A stretch of 64,000 nt of DNA, from contig JAMPHA010000004.1 in the NCBI GenBank assembly GCA_023663615.1, positions 1-64,000 on the forward strand, in the 5' to 3' direction. A program made the position numbers and the translations under genes. Each line of letters begins with the position of its first letter. The stretch's first letter is position 1. A model generated the notes under the pieces. The model worked only from the letters and a program-made list of their open reading frames with translations. It searched no databases and was not told the DNA's origin. Shown piece by piece: positions 23,865-32,384 of this stretch. This DNA is from DLAJ01 sp023663615 (GTDB taxonomy: Bacteria > Bacillota > Clostridia > Lachnospirales > Lachnospiraceae).

Positions 23865-25433
23865 ATGGGGACATTTGCGGAACTGCTTCAAAAGGATGGC
23901 ATCCGGATACCGGATGAGAAAAAAGAAGAATTTCAGAGGCGGATCGAGAAACTGTTTCAGGCAGGCGGGATGATGGAGCTGAAAGTGGTGCAATTATGCG
24001 ATAAGCAGACACGGGTACTGAAGAAAGCCTCCATGCATCAAGCGGAAATGAATTTTTATTATAATTATTTTGAGGATGATTGCTGGGAAAACGCAGGGTT
24101 TTGCCCAGAGTACGGCGTATGGAGCAATAAGATCGGCTGGAGCGATTTTCATCATGTCGTAGTAGCCGCATATGTTTTGGAAAGTCTTTATTTGGACGGA
24201 CCCGCAGTTGTGCAGGTAAATGGAGAGTTTGTCACGTCGCGGGCGTATACGGGATGGATCAATTATTTGTTTCACGAACGTTATCCGCAGAAAAGGAACG
24301 ATCCATGGTCCTTATTCGAGGCATTGCATGAGCAAAGAGAGCCGGATTTAGCTGAATATGACTGGAAAAAGCTCGCGCAGGATGCGGAAGGACTGATCGG
24401 ATATTATGAGGTCCGGGCTGTCCTGGAAGGAACAGCCGCGCTTGATAAAGAGTTTCAGCAGTTTGCGGACGGACTGAATTTTTATAGCTGCGCAAGGCAG
24501 TTTAAGGATGCTGTCAAAGTTTACCGTAAAAAGAGTACGCGCAGCAGGGAGGAGCAGATTTCGATGATCATGGAAATGCTCCGTTCCTATTATGTACAAC
24601 AGGAAAATATACCGGATGACGCCGCGCACAAAGTGGAGGCGGAGTGCGGCGATAGCGAAGGCAATGGAAGTGATGATCAGTGCGGCGATAAGCAAGACAG
24701 CGAGTATCCGAAAGCAGTGATTCACTTTGCAGTTCTGACAGATGCGCCGGCATATGTGATCAAAGTGTTATCGGAAACTTACCGGGTTCCGTTTTGGAAA
24801 TTGTGGAGGCAAATAAAAGAAACAGCAAAAAAGACGCACCGTCAAAGGGAACAAGAATCTTTCGGGAACAGTCCGGAATCTTCCGAGAACGTACCGTACG
24901 TTTCCATGGAACAGTTTTTTGACATCACGCCGGATGACCTGATCCTGTTTTGGGGAGACGATGAAAATATCCGGTTTTCACAGGAATTAGAAGAGTGGTT
25001 TGCCGATCTGGGAAAGCAATATGAGGCGATCATGGAACAGGAATTGACGGTTTCCAACCCATTATATTGGATTTTGGATTTAATGGAGTATGCGGACGCA
25101 AATTATTATTGTATCTATGCCTTCTCCGACTTTTTTGAAGAAACCATGGAGCATTTGAATGACAGGCGTTTTTTGGCGTTGTGGAAGATTTACGACGATA
25201 TGCTGCACGATCCAAAGTTCGAGAAGGCGGGAAGAGTGATCTTCGTGCCGGACGGACCGGAGTATGCGAACATTGGCATATACGATCCTGACGCGCCTTC
25301 ACGGCGGAGACTGAAAGGCAGCTGGAGCATCATGAACAGCCAGGAAAAAAATAACGCGGCAAGAGTCACTTTTCGCCGTTATATGGCACTGCTGGAAAAT
25401 CGGAAATTACGCGAAAAAGTGTTTGGTTTTTGA
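23865..25433 (+). CDS. Large soluble protein of unknown function
   Basis: I do not recognise this 522-residue protein. It is acidic and rich in aromatic residues, with no signal peptide or membrane span. Notable segments are MHQAEMNFYYNYFEDDCWEN, WSDFHHVVVAAYVLESLYLD, RAYTGWINYLFHERYPQKRN, a low-complexity Asp/Gly/Ser stretch near 265-285, and FFDITPDDLILFWGDDENIR. ATG 23865 is chosen because GGAGGG lies six bases upstream. The frame continues upstream (FDADSLADDSEIYGEVSGN) to a TAA at 23757, and a protein-like reading lies beyond that stop, so an older, longer gene may have been cut. The 236-base gap before it (23629-23864) holds only a 6-bp hairpin at 23682-23699. Confidence 0.75.
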   Translation: MGTFAELLQKDGIRIPDEKKEEFQRRIEKLFQAGGMMELKVVQLCDKQTRVLKKASMHQAEMNFYYNYFEDDCWENAGFCPEYGVWSNKIGWSDFHHVVVAAYVLESLYLDGPAVVQVNGEFVTSRAYTGWINYLFHERYPQKRNDPWSLFEALHEQREPDLAEYDWKKLAQDAEGLIGYYEVRAVLEGTAALDKEFQQFADGLNFYSCARQFKDAVKVYRKKSTRSREEQISMIMEMLRSYYVQQENIPDDAAHKVEAECGDSEGNGSDDQCGDKQDSEYPKAVIHFAVLTDAPAYVIKVLSETYRVPFWKLWRQIKETAKKTHRQREQESFGNSPESSENVPYVSMEQFFDITPDDLILFWGDDENIRFSQELEEWFADLGKQYEAIMEQELTVSNPLYWILDLMEYADANYYCIYAFSDFFEETMEHLNDRRFLALWKIYDDMLHDPKFEKAGRVIFVPDGPEYANIGIYDPDAPSRRRLKGSWSIMNSQEKNNAARVTFRRYMALLENRKLREKVFGF

Positions 25434-25477
25434 CTGAAAAATAGAAATTGACAGCATGAGGGAGAACAAAGAATTTT

Positions 25478-26689
25478 ATGAATCATAAAAAAGCCGCGGC
25501 ACAGACAGGAAAAATGGCGCCGCTCAAAAAGCGCATTTTTCAGATCATACAGATTGGGACAAGAACGGATATTCCAAGTATGTGTTTTGATATTTCGATC
25601 GTTCTTGTGATACTGGTCAATATTTCCGTTACATTCATTCAAACCTTTGACTGGGCGGAGGGATATGCGGGAATATTGGGAGTCGTGGAATTGATCACGA
25701 TGTTGATATTCCTTGTGGAGTATCTTCTCAGACTCTGGACGGCGGACTGCCTGTACCCTGAAAAATCGTATCCGGCGGCGGTGCTTACGTTTGCCGTTTC
25801 CTTTTTCGGACTGGTGGATCTGTTGACGATTCTTCCTTATTTTTGTCCTTTTTTTATACCGAGCGGCGCGGTGGCGTTCCGTATGCTGCGGGTGGTGCGT
25901 ATCCTGCATCTGTTTCGGATCAATTCCCGTTATGACGCGTTTAACGTTATCACGGCGGTCCTCAAAGATAAGAAAAACGCCCTGCTGTCCTCCATTTTTC
26001 TGGTTCTGGTACTGATGCTGGCATCATCGCTGTGTATGTACGGTTTAGAGCATGAGGCGCAGCCGGAGAATTTTGCGAATGCCTTTTCCGGCATCTGGTG
26101 GTCCGTATCCACGCTCCTTACGGTGGGTTATGGGGACATTTATCCCGTTACCATAGGGGGCAGGATCATGGCAATTTTTATCGCCTTTCTCGGAGTGGGG
26201 ATGGTCGCCATTCCAACGGGTATCATTTCCGCCGGTTTCGTAGAGTATTATACGAAGATCAAGGTCGGGACGTACACGCAGCACGATGCGGATTTTATTA
26301 CGCTGAGTATAGGCAAAGGGCACCCTTATGCGGGGGCGCAGTTAAAGGAACTCGGCCTTCCGCAGGGACTTTATACCGCAGTCGTGCTTCGCGGAGAGGA
26401 TGTATATACGCCGCATGCAGGTCTTGTGCTGGAGGAGGGGGACTGCCTGCTGCTTGGAACGGTCAGCGTGGGACAGGCTGAATGCCGCATTGAGGAAGTG
26501 CGTTTAGAGGCAGGCCATAGCTGGATCGGCAGTAGGATCAAGGAGCTGGACATTTCCCGCAGAGTTTTTGTTGTGATGATAAAACGCGGCGGGAGAAATA
26601 TCTGTCTGCAGGGTTCCACCTTGCTGAAAGAGGGCGATGTGGTACTTTTATTAGAAAAAGGTTGTGAGAAAGGCAGGGTTTCCCTATGA
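25478..26689 (+). CDS. Voltage-gated-type potassium channel with two TrkA-C domains
   Basis: The product (403 residues) has six membrane segments (about residues 28-265). S4 carries regularly spaced arginines (FRMLRVVRILHLFR), and the pore contains the K+ selectivity filter TLLTVGYGDIYPV. S6 is FIAFLGVGMVAIPTGIISAG. The cytoplasmic part has two TrkA-C/RCK-C domains (about 268-328 and 345-400), but no Rossmann RCK-N domain between S6 and the first, so ligand gating would differ from usual RCK channels. Its stop overlaps the pdp start by four bases (ATGA). The ligand is unknown. Confidence 0.9.
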   Translation: MNHKKAAAQTGKMAPLKKRIFQIIQIGTRTDIPSMCFDISIVLVILVNISVTFIQTFDWAEGYAGILGVVELITMLIFLVEYLLRLWTADCLYPEKSYPAAVLTFAVSFFGLVDLLTILPYFCPFFIPSGAVAFRMLRVVRILHLFRINSRYDAFNVITAVLKDKKNALLSSIFLVLVLMLASSLCMYGLEHEAQPENFANAFSGIWWSVSTLLTVGYGDIYPVTIGGRIMAIFIAFLGVGMVAIPTGIISAGFVEYYTKIKVGTYTQHDADFITLSIGKGHPYAGAQLKELGLPQGLYTAVVLRGEDVYTPHAGLVLEEGDCLLLGTVSVGQAECRIEEVRLEAGHSWIGSRIKELDISRRVFVVMIKRGGRNICLQGSTLLKEGDVVLLLEKGCEKGRVSL

Positions 26690-27990
26690 GAATGTATGAT
26701 CTGATCAAGAAAAAGAGGGACGGCGGTGAGCTGAGCGATCAGGAGATCGCCTACATGGTAAGCGGTTACACGAACGGGCAGATTCCCGATTATCAGATGT
26801 CGGCAATGATGATGGCAATGTATTACCAGGGACTCACCGAATCGGAGACTTTATCGCTGACGATGGAAATGGCGCATAGCGGCGACATGCTTGATTTAAG
26901 CGCGATTCGGGGGATCAAGGTTGATAAGCACAGTACGGGCGGCGTCGGAGACAAGACGTCTCTTGCCTTGACGCCGATGGTTGCGGCGTGCGGCGTGAAG
27001 GTCGCCAAAATGAGCGGGCGCGGTTTAGGGCATACAGGCGGAACGATCGATAAGCTGGAGAGTTTTGCGGGATTTCACACGGATATTACGACACAGCAGT
27101 TCATGGATCAGGTCAACCGTATCGGTATCGCGATCATGGGACAGACCGCGGACCTTGCGCCGGCGGACAAGAAGCTGTACGCCCTGCGGGATGTGACGGC
27201 GACCGTCGATCAGATGTCGCTGATCGCAAGCTCCATCATGAGCAAGAAGCTTGCCGCAGGGGCGGATGCGATCGTTTTAGACGTCAAGACCGGGAGCGGT
27301 GCATTCATGAAAAAAGAAACGGACGCCGAGGCGCTTGCACGCGAAATGGTGCGGATCGGAAGCGGTGCCGGGAGGCGGACGACGGCGGTCATCACCGATA
27401 TGGATCAGCCGCTCGGTTTTGCAGTCGGGAATGCCCTGGAGGTGCGCGAGGCGATCGAGACACTGAATGGAAACGGTCCGGAAGATTTTCTGGAACTCTG
27501 CTTAACGCTTGGCAGCCATATGCTGCTCGCGGCAGGGGAAGCGGATACGACTAAGCAGGCGAGGGAGCGGCTCTTACAGGTAATCGGGAGCGGAGCGGCG
27601 CTCCAAAAACTGGTGGAATTTGTCGCGGCGCAGGGAGGGGACGCCGATATGGTCTATCATCCCGAAAGGCTCCCGAAAGCGTCTCTTACGGAAAATCTGT
27701 GCGCTGAAAGGGACGGCTATATTGCAGGGATCGTCTGTGACGAGGTCGGCGTCTGCTCGCTCATGCTCGGCGGCGGCAGAGAGACAAAGGCGGACGTGAT
27801 CGACTTATCCGTCGGTATCGTATTCAGCAGAAAAAGAGGAGACGCCGTGCGGCAGGGCGATACGATCGCCACACTCTATGCCAATGACGCCGGAAAGCTC
27901 GCCGCCGCAAAGGAGCGGCTTGCGCGTGCGGTCACGATTCAAGCGGAACCTGTAGAGAAAACGCCGCTTATCAAGCAGATCATAACGTGA
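26686..27990 (+). CDS. pdp: Pyrimidine-nucleoside phosphorylase
   Basis: Pdp cleaves uridine, thymidine and deoxyuridine with phosphate to the base and (deoxy)ribose-1-phosphate. The 434 residues contain IKVDKHSTGGVGDKTSLALT, the signature SGRGLGHTGGTIDKLES, IASSIMSKKLAAGADAIVLD and VKTGSGAFMK. The C-terminal alpha/beta domain begins near residue 340. It overlaps the channel gene by four bases. DeoA (thymidine-specific) is the alternative, but in Bacillota the broad-specificity enzyme is usual. Confidence 0.93.
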   Translation: MRMYDLIKKKRDGGELSDQEIAYMVSGYTNGQIPDYQMSAMMMAMYYQGLTESETLSLTMEMAHSGDMLDLSAIRGIKVDKHSTGGVGDKTSLALTPMVAACGVKVAKMSGRGLGHTGGTIDKLESFAGFHTDITTQQFMDQVNRIGIAIMGQTADLAPADKKLYALRDVTATVDQMSLIASSIMSKKLAAGADAIVLDVKTGSGAFMKKETDAEALAREMVRIGSGAGRRTTAVITDMDQPLGFAVGNALEVREAIETLNGNGPEDFLELCLTLGSHMLLAAGEADTTKQARERLLQVIGSGAALQKLVEFVAAQGGDADMVYHPERLPKASLTENLCAERDGYIAGIVCDEVGVCSLMLGGGRETKADVIDLSVGIVFSRKRGDAVRQGDTIATLYANDAGKLAAAKERLARAVTIQAEPVEKTPLIKQIIT

Positions 27991-27993
27991 CGG

Positions 27994-28163
27994 GCATAAA
28001 ACGGCAAAGCAGTTCATAGAGCCGTCGGCGCAAAACGGCAAAGCAGTTCATAGAGCCCGCCGACGCAAAACGGTAAAGCCGCTCATAGAGGCATCGGCGT
28101 AAAAAGGGCAAAGTAATTCATAGAGGCGCGGCATAAAAGGCGGAGCAGGTCATCATCGGGGCA
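27994..28163 (+). repeat. 34-bp tandem repeats between pdp and yqfC
   Basis: About four and a half degenerate units start at 27994, 28028, 28063, 28097 and 28131 (period 34-35). The core is GCAAAACGGCAAAGCAGTTC followed by ATAGAG. The first two units are nearly identical and later units diverge. There are no spacers. The array fills most of the 207-base gap before the yqfC start. Confidence 0.85.
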
Positions 28164-28197
28164 GCGCGCGCATAAACTGATAGAAAAAGAAGGATGC

Positions 28198-28518
28198 GTG
28201 GAAACTGCGGTGAAGGAAAAGGAGAAGGAACGCCGTGACGGACACCGGTTCGACCGGCTGACGGAACGGCTTTCCCTGCCGAAAGATTTTGTATATGGGG
28301 AATGTCTGATCACGATGATCGGGAATGCGGAGCTGACGGTAGAAAACTATCGGAGTATTTGTCTTTTTGAAGAAAACTGTATCGTGATCGCCTTAAAGCA
28401 TGACCGGCTCTGCGTGCAGGGAAAACGGCTTGAGATCCTCTATTACAGAGAAGATGAGATTAAGATCAAGGGCAGGATCAGCGGACTGCAGTTTTTAAGC
28501 GAACGTGGAAAGACATGA
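28198..28518 (+). CDS. yqfC: Sporulation protein YqfC
   Basis: YqfC is a conserved small sporulation protein of unknown mechanism, normally placed before yqfD. The 106-residue product has a charged N-terminus, then LSLPKDFVYGECLITMIGNA, the core VENYRSICLFEENCIVI and GKRLEILYYREDEIKIKGRI. The start is a GTG at 28198 with AGAAGG four bases upstream; a second GTG at 28210 is in frame but poorly placed. It overlaps yqfD by four bases (ATGA). Confidence 0.88.
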   Translation: METAVKEKEKERRDGHRFDRLTERLSLPKDFVYGECLITMIGNAELTVENYRSICLFEENCIVIALKHDRLCVQGKRLEILYYREDEIKIKGRISGLQFLSERGKT

Positions 28519-29735
28519 ATTGGCTTGGGCGGATGAGAGCGACGGTGCGCATTGACGTGAAAGGGGATGCGAAAGAGCGTTACCTGAATATGTGCCGTGC
28601 GAGGCATTTTCCTGTATGGGACATAAGACCGGATAACCAAAAGGATGTCATCACCATGTGCATGAATAGAGAGGACTTTCTGGATAGCAAGAGCGCCATC
28701 CGAAAGACCGGGGTAAAGGTGGACGTGAAAGAAAAAAGCGGACTGCCTTTTTTGTTGAAAAAAATCAATAAGCGCAGGGTGTTTGCCGCGGGAGCGCTGT
28801 TCGGCATACTTTTTTTGCTGGTCATGATGCGCTCCATATGGGCGTTTGAATTTGAGGGAACGAAGCGGATCACGGAGGAACAGATCGTTGATTATCTGGA
28901 GGAGAGCGGCGTCAGGATCGGAACGAAAATCCGGGAGCTGAACTACGAGGAACTGGAACAGGGGCTTCGCGAGACATTTCCGGAAATCACATGGGCGAGC
29001 GTCTCCAAACGGGGAACAACGCTGCTCATAAGGATACGGGAACGGGAATATACCGAGGTCTCCCGTCAATTTGACGACCGCACGGACATTGTGGCGGATG
29101 CGGACGGCGTGATTGTTTCCATGATCGTGAAGGAGGGGGTTCCCTATGTGCAAAAAGGGGATGTGATCGAGACGGGGGATATTCTGGTCGGCGGCGCCGT
29201 GCCAATCTACGATGAAAACAGCGAGATCAGCAGTTATCACTATTATCACGCGCAGGCAGATATTCTTGTGGAAACAACGCAGCGTTATACGGATACCCTT
29301 CCTCTTTCCTATGAAAAAAAGACCTATACGGGGGAGGAGACATTGCTGGTAAGCCTCGGCGCATTTGATGCACGGCTTGTTTTGGGGAACGGTCTTTCTG
29401 ACGCCAATGTGGAAAGCCAGTCCAAAAGCTATCAGCTCAGGCTGTTCCGTTATCTGCGTCTGCCCTTCTTTGCAGAGATCACAAGGCAGAATGCGTATGA
29501 GTGGGAGCTTTCTTACTATACGCGCGAGGAGGCGAAAATGCTGCTTCTTTCCGGGTTAGAAAAATATTTAATGGAATTATCTGAAAAAGGGGTACAAATT
29601 ATTGCAAAAGATGTTAAAATAATAAAAAATGGGATGAGTATGGAAATTACGGCAGATATTACGATGAGGAAGCTTGTCGGCGTAAGCTGCCCGACAACAG
29701 TGGAGTTCGTACAGGATGGGGAAGACAACGATTGA
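28515..29735 (+). CDS. yqfD: Sporulation protein YqfD
   Basis: YqfD (stage IV sporulation protein family) is a membrane protein made in endospore formers. The 406 residues begin MNWLGRMRATVRIDVKGDAK, with KTGVKVDVKEKSGLPFLLKK before a membrane span at about residues 85-103. The outer part contains VDYLEESGVRIGTKIRELNY, which resembles the start of POTRA-like domains, and TWASVSKRGTTLLIRIRERE. It overlaps phoH by 20 bases. Confidence 0.9.
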   Translation: MNWLGRMRATVRIDVKGDAKERYLNMCRARHFPVWDIRPDNQKDVITMCMNREDFLDSKSAIRKTGVKVDVKEKSGLPFLLKKINKRRVFAAGALFGILFLLVMMRSIWAFEFEGTKRITEEQIVDYLEESGVRIGTKIRELNYEELEQGLRETFPEITWASVSKRGTTLLIRIREREYTEVSRQFDDRTDIVADADGVIVSMIVKEGVPYVQKGDVIETGDILVGGAVPIYDENSEISSYHYYHAQADILVETTQRYTDTLPLSYEKKTYTGEETLLVSLGAFDARLVLGNGLSDANVESQSKSYQLRLFRYLRLPFFAEITRQNAYEWELSYYTREEAKMLLLSGLEKYLMELSEKGVQIIAKDVKIIKNGMSMEITADITMRKLVGVSCPTTVEFVQDGEDND

Positions 29736-30738
29736 GCTTTGCGCGGATGCGCGCGACATGCAGAACGTATTTGGAATGAACGATTCTTATGTGAGAAAGC
29801 TGGAACGGGAGCTTTCGGTCGATATTGTCTGCCGGGACGGCGTCGTAAGGATCACGGGAGAAGAAAAACAGACGGCGAAAGCGGGCGGAATCTTGGAACG
29901 CCTGATGGAACTTTCCAGAAGGGGAAATATGATAGAGGAACAGAATGTGAACTATGCGCTGGATATGAACCGGGACGGCGAGGATGACGGGATGCTGGAG
30001 ATCGATTCCGACCGCATCTGTCATACGGTAAACGGGAAACCGGTCAAACCCAAAACGCTGGGACAGAAACGCTACGTGGATGCGATCCGCGACCATATGA
30101 TCGTGTTCGGAACGGGACCCGCGGGAACGGGAAAGACGTATCTGGCGATGGCAATGGCGATCACGGCGTTTAAGAATGAGGAGGTCGGGCGTATCATTCT
30201 GACCAGACCGGCGATCGAGGCGGGGGAAAAGCTCGGTTTTCTGCCGGGCGACTTACAGAGCAAGGTCGATCCGTATCTGCGGCCGCTCTACGACGCCCTG
30301 TATCAGATCATGGGGGCGGAAAGTTTCGTGAAGAACACGGAGAAAGGCTTGATCGAAGTGGCGCCGCTTGCCTATATGCGCGGCAGGACGCTGGACAATG
30401 CGTATATTATATTGGATGAGGCGCAGAATACGACGCCTGCGCAGATGAAAATGTTTTTGACGAGAATCGGGTTCGGTTCTAAGGTCGTCATCACGGGCGA
30501 TCAGTCCCAGAAGGATTTATCGCCGGGCGCGGAGTCGGGACTGGATGTTGCGGTAAACGTGCTGCGCGGTGTGGATGAGATCGCGTTTTGCAAACTGACG
30601 AGCAAGGATGTCGTAAGGCACCCGCTCGTACAGAAAATCGTAAAGGCATATGAAACCTATGAAGAAAAAGAACAACGCAGAACAAAAGGAAAATCATACG
30701 GGGAAAAGAGCCGCGGCTCTGCTGCGCGGCATCCTTGA
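29716..30738 (+). CDS. PhoH-family ATPase
   Basis: PhoH-like proteins are ATPases associated with RNA metabolism; some have RNA helicase activity. The 340-residue product has an N-terminal KH-like segment (residues ~1-85), then the ATPase: Walker A GPAGTGKT at 134-141, ARGRTLDNA-type loop in APLAYMRGRTLDNAYIILDE, and TGDQSQKDLSPGAESGLDV. It starts inside the end of yqfD and itself overlaps the HD gene by about 89 bases. phoH next to ybeY is a very common pairing and suggests a shared role in rRNA maturation. Confidence 0.92.
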   Translation: MGKTTIELCADARDMQNVFGMNDSYVRKLERELSVDIVCRDGVVRITGEEKQTAKAGGILERLMELSRRGNMIEEQNVNYALDMNRDGEDDGMLEIDSDRICHTVNGKPVKPKTLGQKRYVDAIRDHMIVFGTGPAGTGKTYLAMAMAITAFKNEEVGRIILTRPAIEAGEKLGFLPGDLQSKVDPYLRPLYDALYQIMGAESFVKNTEKGLIEVAPLAYMRGRTLDNAYIILDEAQNTTPAQMKMFLTRIGFGSKVVITGDQSQKDLSPGAESGLDVAVNVLRGVDEIAFCKLTSKDVVRHPLVQKIVKAYETYEEKEQRRTKGKSYGEKSRGSAARHP

Positions 30739-31885
30739 GTTTGTCATACCCGCGGGGATGACGGTGGGAAGCGTGCTGCTGTACGGTCTGGAGACGGCAG
30801 AGCAGATCAGAACCTGTGTACTTGCGGGTCTGCTTCTGCTGTTGGTGCAGTTTGCAAAGACAAGGAGCCGTATCGCCAAGGATTACCTTTATGATAACGA
30901 CGAGCACCCGAACCGCTTTACACTGGTATTTTTGATCGCGTTTGGTCTGGCATGTCTGTTCCCGCTGTTTACACAGATGGGATGGCCGTATCTGAGTGTC
31001 GCCGTTGCGCTGACGCTCTTTAGCAACGCGATGATCGGTATGGTCTCGTTTACGGCGCTTTTGACGGTATCCTGCGTGCTTGCGGGCGCGTCCGCTCACA
31101 TTTTTGTGATGTATCTCATATGCGGTCTGTGTGCGGTCGTTCTTTTTTCGGTGCTGGATGAAAGCTTTCGTGTGGAAATTCCCATCCTTCTTTCCTGCAT
31201 GGTATATGTGACGAGCATGTGCGCGAACACGATCATCACCCAAAACAGAAATCTCTCATTCGAAATGTTCGTCGTTCCCATCATCGGATTGTTTCTCAAT
31301 GTCGTGCTGATGCTGATGCTGCTATGGTATATCAATACGAGAGTCGTGCGGCGCGAGAGCAATCGCTATGTGGAGATCAACGATCCCGAATACGACCTGA
31401 TGGTGCGCATCAAGGCGCAGGGCATGACGTATTATTATCATGCGATCCATACCGCGTACCTGTGCAATAAGATCGCTTCCCGGACGGGGATGGATACCGA
31501 TGTGGTGCGCGCCGCCGCATTTTATCATGAAGCGGGCGTGCTCAAGGGGGAGAATACGAAAGAAAATCTGATGGCGGTCGTGCGCGGCGAGTATCATTTC
31601 CCACCAGAGGTCTGCGAGGTCTTATCGGAATATAAGAAGGGCGGCAAGTTAAAGCAAAAGGAAACCGCCGTGCTGTTCATGTCGGCGATGGTCGTGGATA
31701 CGTTAATGGGACTGTTTGCGGAGGATAAGAACGCAAAGATCGATTATAAGGAGCTCATCGAGGGGATGTTTCATAAGCAGACCGTGAAAGGACGGTTTTC
31801 CCAATGCAGTATCACAATAGGCGAAATGACGATGATGAAAAAAATACTGATGGAGGAAAATCTGTATTATGATTTTTTACGTTGA
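30650..31885 (+). CDS. Membrane protein with degenerate HD domain (short PgpH/YqfF-like)
   Basis: The place between phoH and ybeY is that of PgpH/YqfF, a cyclic-di-AMP phosphodiesterase. At 411 residues this is much shorter than PgpH (~700) and lacks the large extracellular domain. About six or seven membrane segments cover residues ~25-220. The HD domain (about 235-400) is altered: the family YHDIGK motif reads YHEAGV, and the later conserved Asp of LADSVE appears to be missing in VLFMSAMVVDTL. Metal binding and catalysis may be lost. The ATG at 30650 lies inside phoH; an ATG at 30659 is equally possible. Confidence 0.8.
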   Translation: MKPMKKKNNAEQKENHTGKRAAALLRGILEFVIPAGMTVGSVLLYGLETAEQIRTCVLAGLLLLLVQFAKTRSRIAKDYLYDNDEHPNRFTLVFLIAFGLACLFPLFTQMGWPYLSVAVALTLFSNAMIGMVSFTALLTVSCVLAGASAHIFVMYLICGLCAVVLFSVLDESFRVEIPILLSCMVYVTSMCANTIITQNRNLSFEMFVVPIIGLFLNVVLMLMLLWYINTRVVRRESNRYVEINDPEYDLMVRIKAQGMTYYYHAIHTAYLCNKIASRTGMDTDVVRAAAFYHEAGVLKGENTKENLMAVVRGEYHFPPEVCEVLSEYKKGGKLKQKETAVLFMSAMVVDTLMGLFAEDKNAKIDYKELIEGMFHKQTVKGRFSQCSITIGEMTMMKKILMEENLYYDFLR

Positions 31886-32384
31886 TCAGGATGCGGTATG
31901 CGATTTCCCGTTTGATCTAAAAAGCATCGGAGAACAGGTTGCCGGATATATATTGGAGCAGGAGGCATGTCCCTATGAGGCGGCGGTCAGCCTGCTCATC
32001 ACGGATGATAAGGGGATCCATAAGATGAACCGGCAGTTCCGTGATATGGACAAGCCGACGGATGTGTTGTCCTTTCCGAATCTGGAGTATGACAGACCGG
32101 GGGATTTTTCGAACGTGGAGGAGTCGTTCGCCGATTGTTTTGAGCCGGATACGGGCGTACTGAATCTAGGGGACATCGTCCTTTCCGGGGAACGCGTTTT
32201 TGCACAAGCCGAGGAATACGGGCATAGTGTGAAACGGGAATTTGCTTTTTTGGTGGCGCATTCGATGCTGCACCTGTGCGGTTATGATCATATGGATCCG
32301 GATGAAGCAGAAGTCATGGAGAGGAAGCAGGAGCAGGCGCTTTTTGCGCTTCGCATAACGAGAGAAGAGGATACAAACGCATGA
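31869..32384 (+). CDS. ybeY: Endoribonuclease YbeY (16S rRNA maturation)
   Basis: YbeY is a zinc-dependent RNase needed for 16S rRNA 3'-end processing and ribosome quality control. The 171 residues carry NRQFRDMDKPTDVLSFP and the metal motif HSMLHLCGYDH, giving His131, His135 and His141 as ligands. The family usually has Gly after the first His; here it is Ser. It overlaps the HD gene by 17 bases and the flippase gene by four. Confidence 0.95.
   Translation: MIFYVDQDAVCDFPFDLKSIGEQVAGYILEQEACPYEAAVSLLITDDKGIHKMNRQFRDMDKPTDVLSFPNLEYDRPGDFSNVEESFADCFEPDTGVLNLGDIVLSGERVFAQAEEYGHSVKREFAFLVAHSMLHLCGYDHMDPDEAEVMERKQEQALFALRITREEDTNA

Noticed and set aside
27994..28163. CRISPR array, because the period is 34 bp
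   Set aside because: The period covers the whole unit; there is no unique spacer between repeats.
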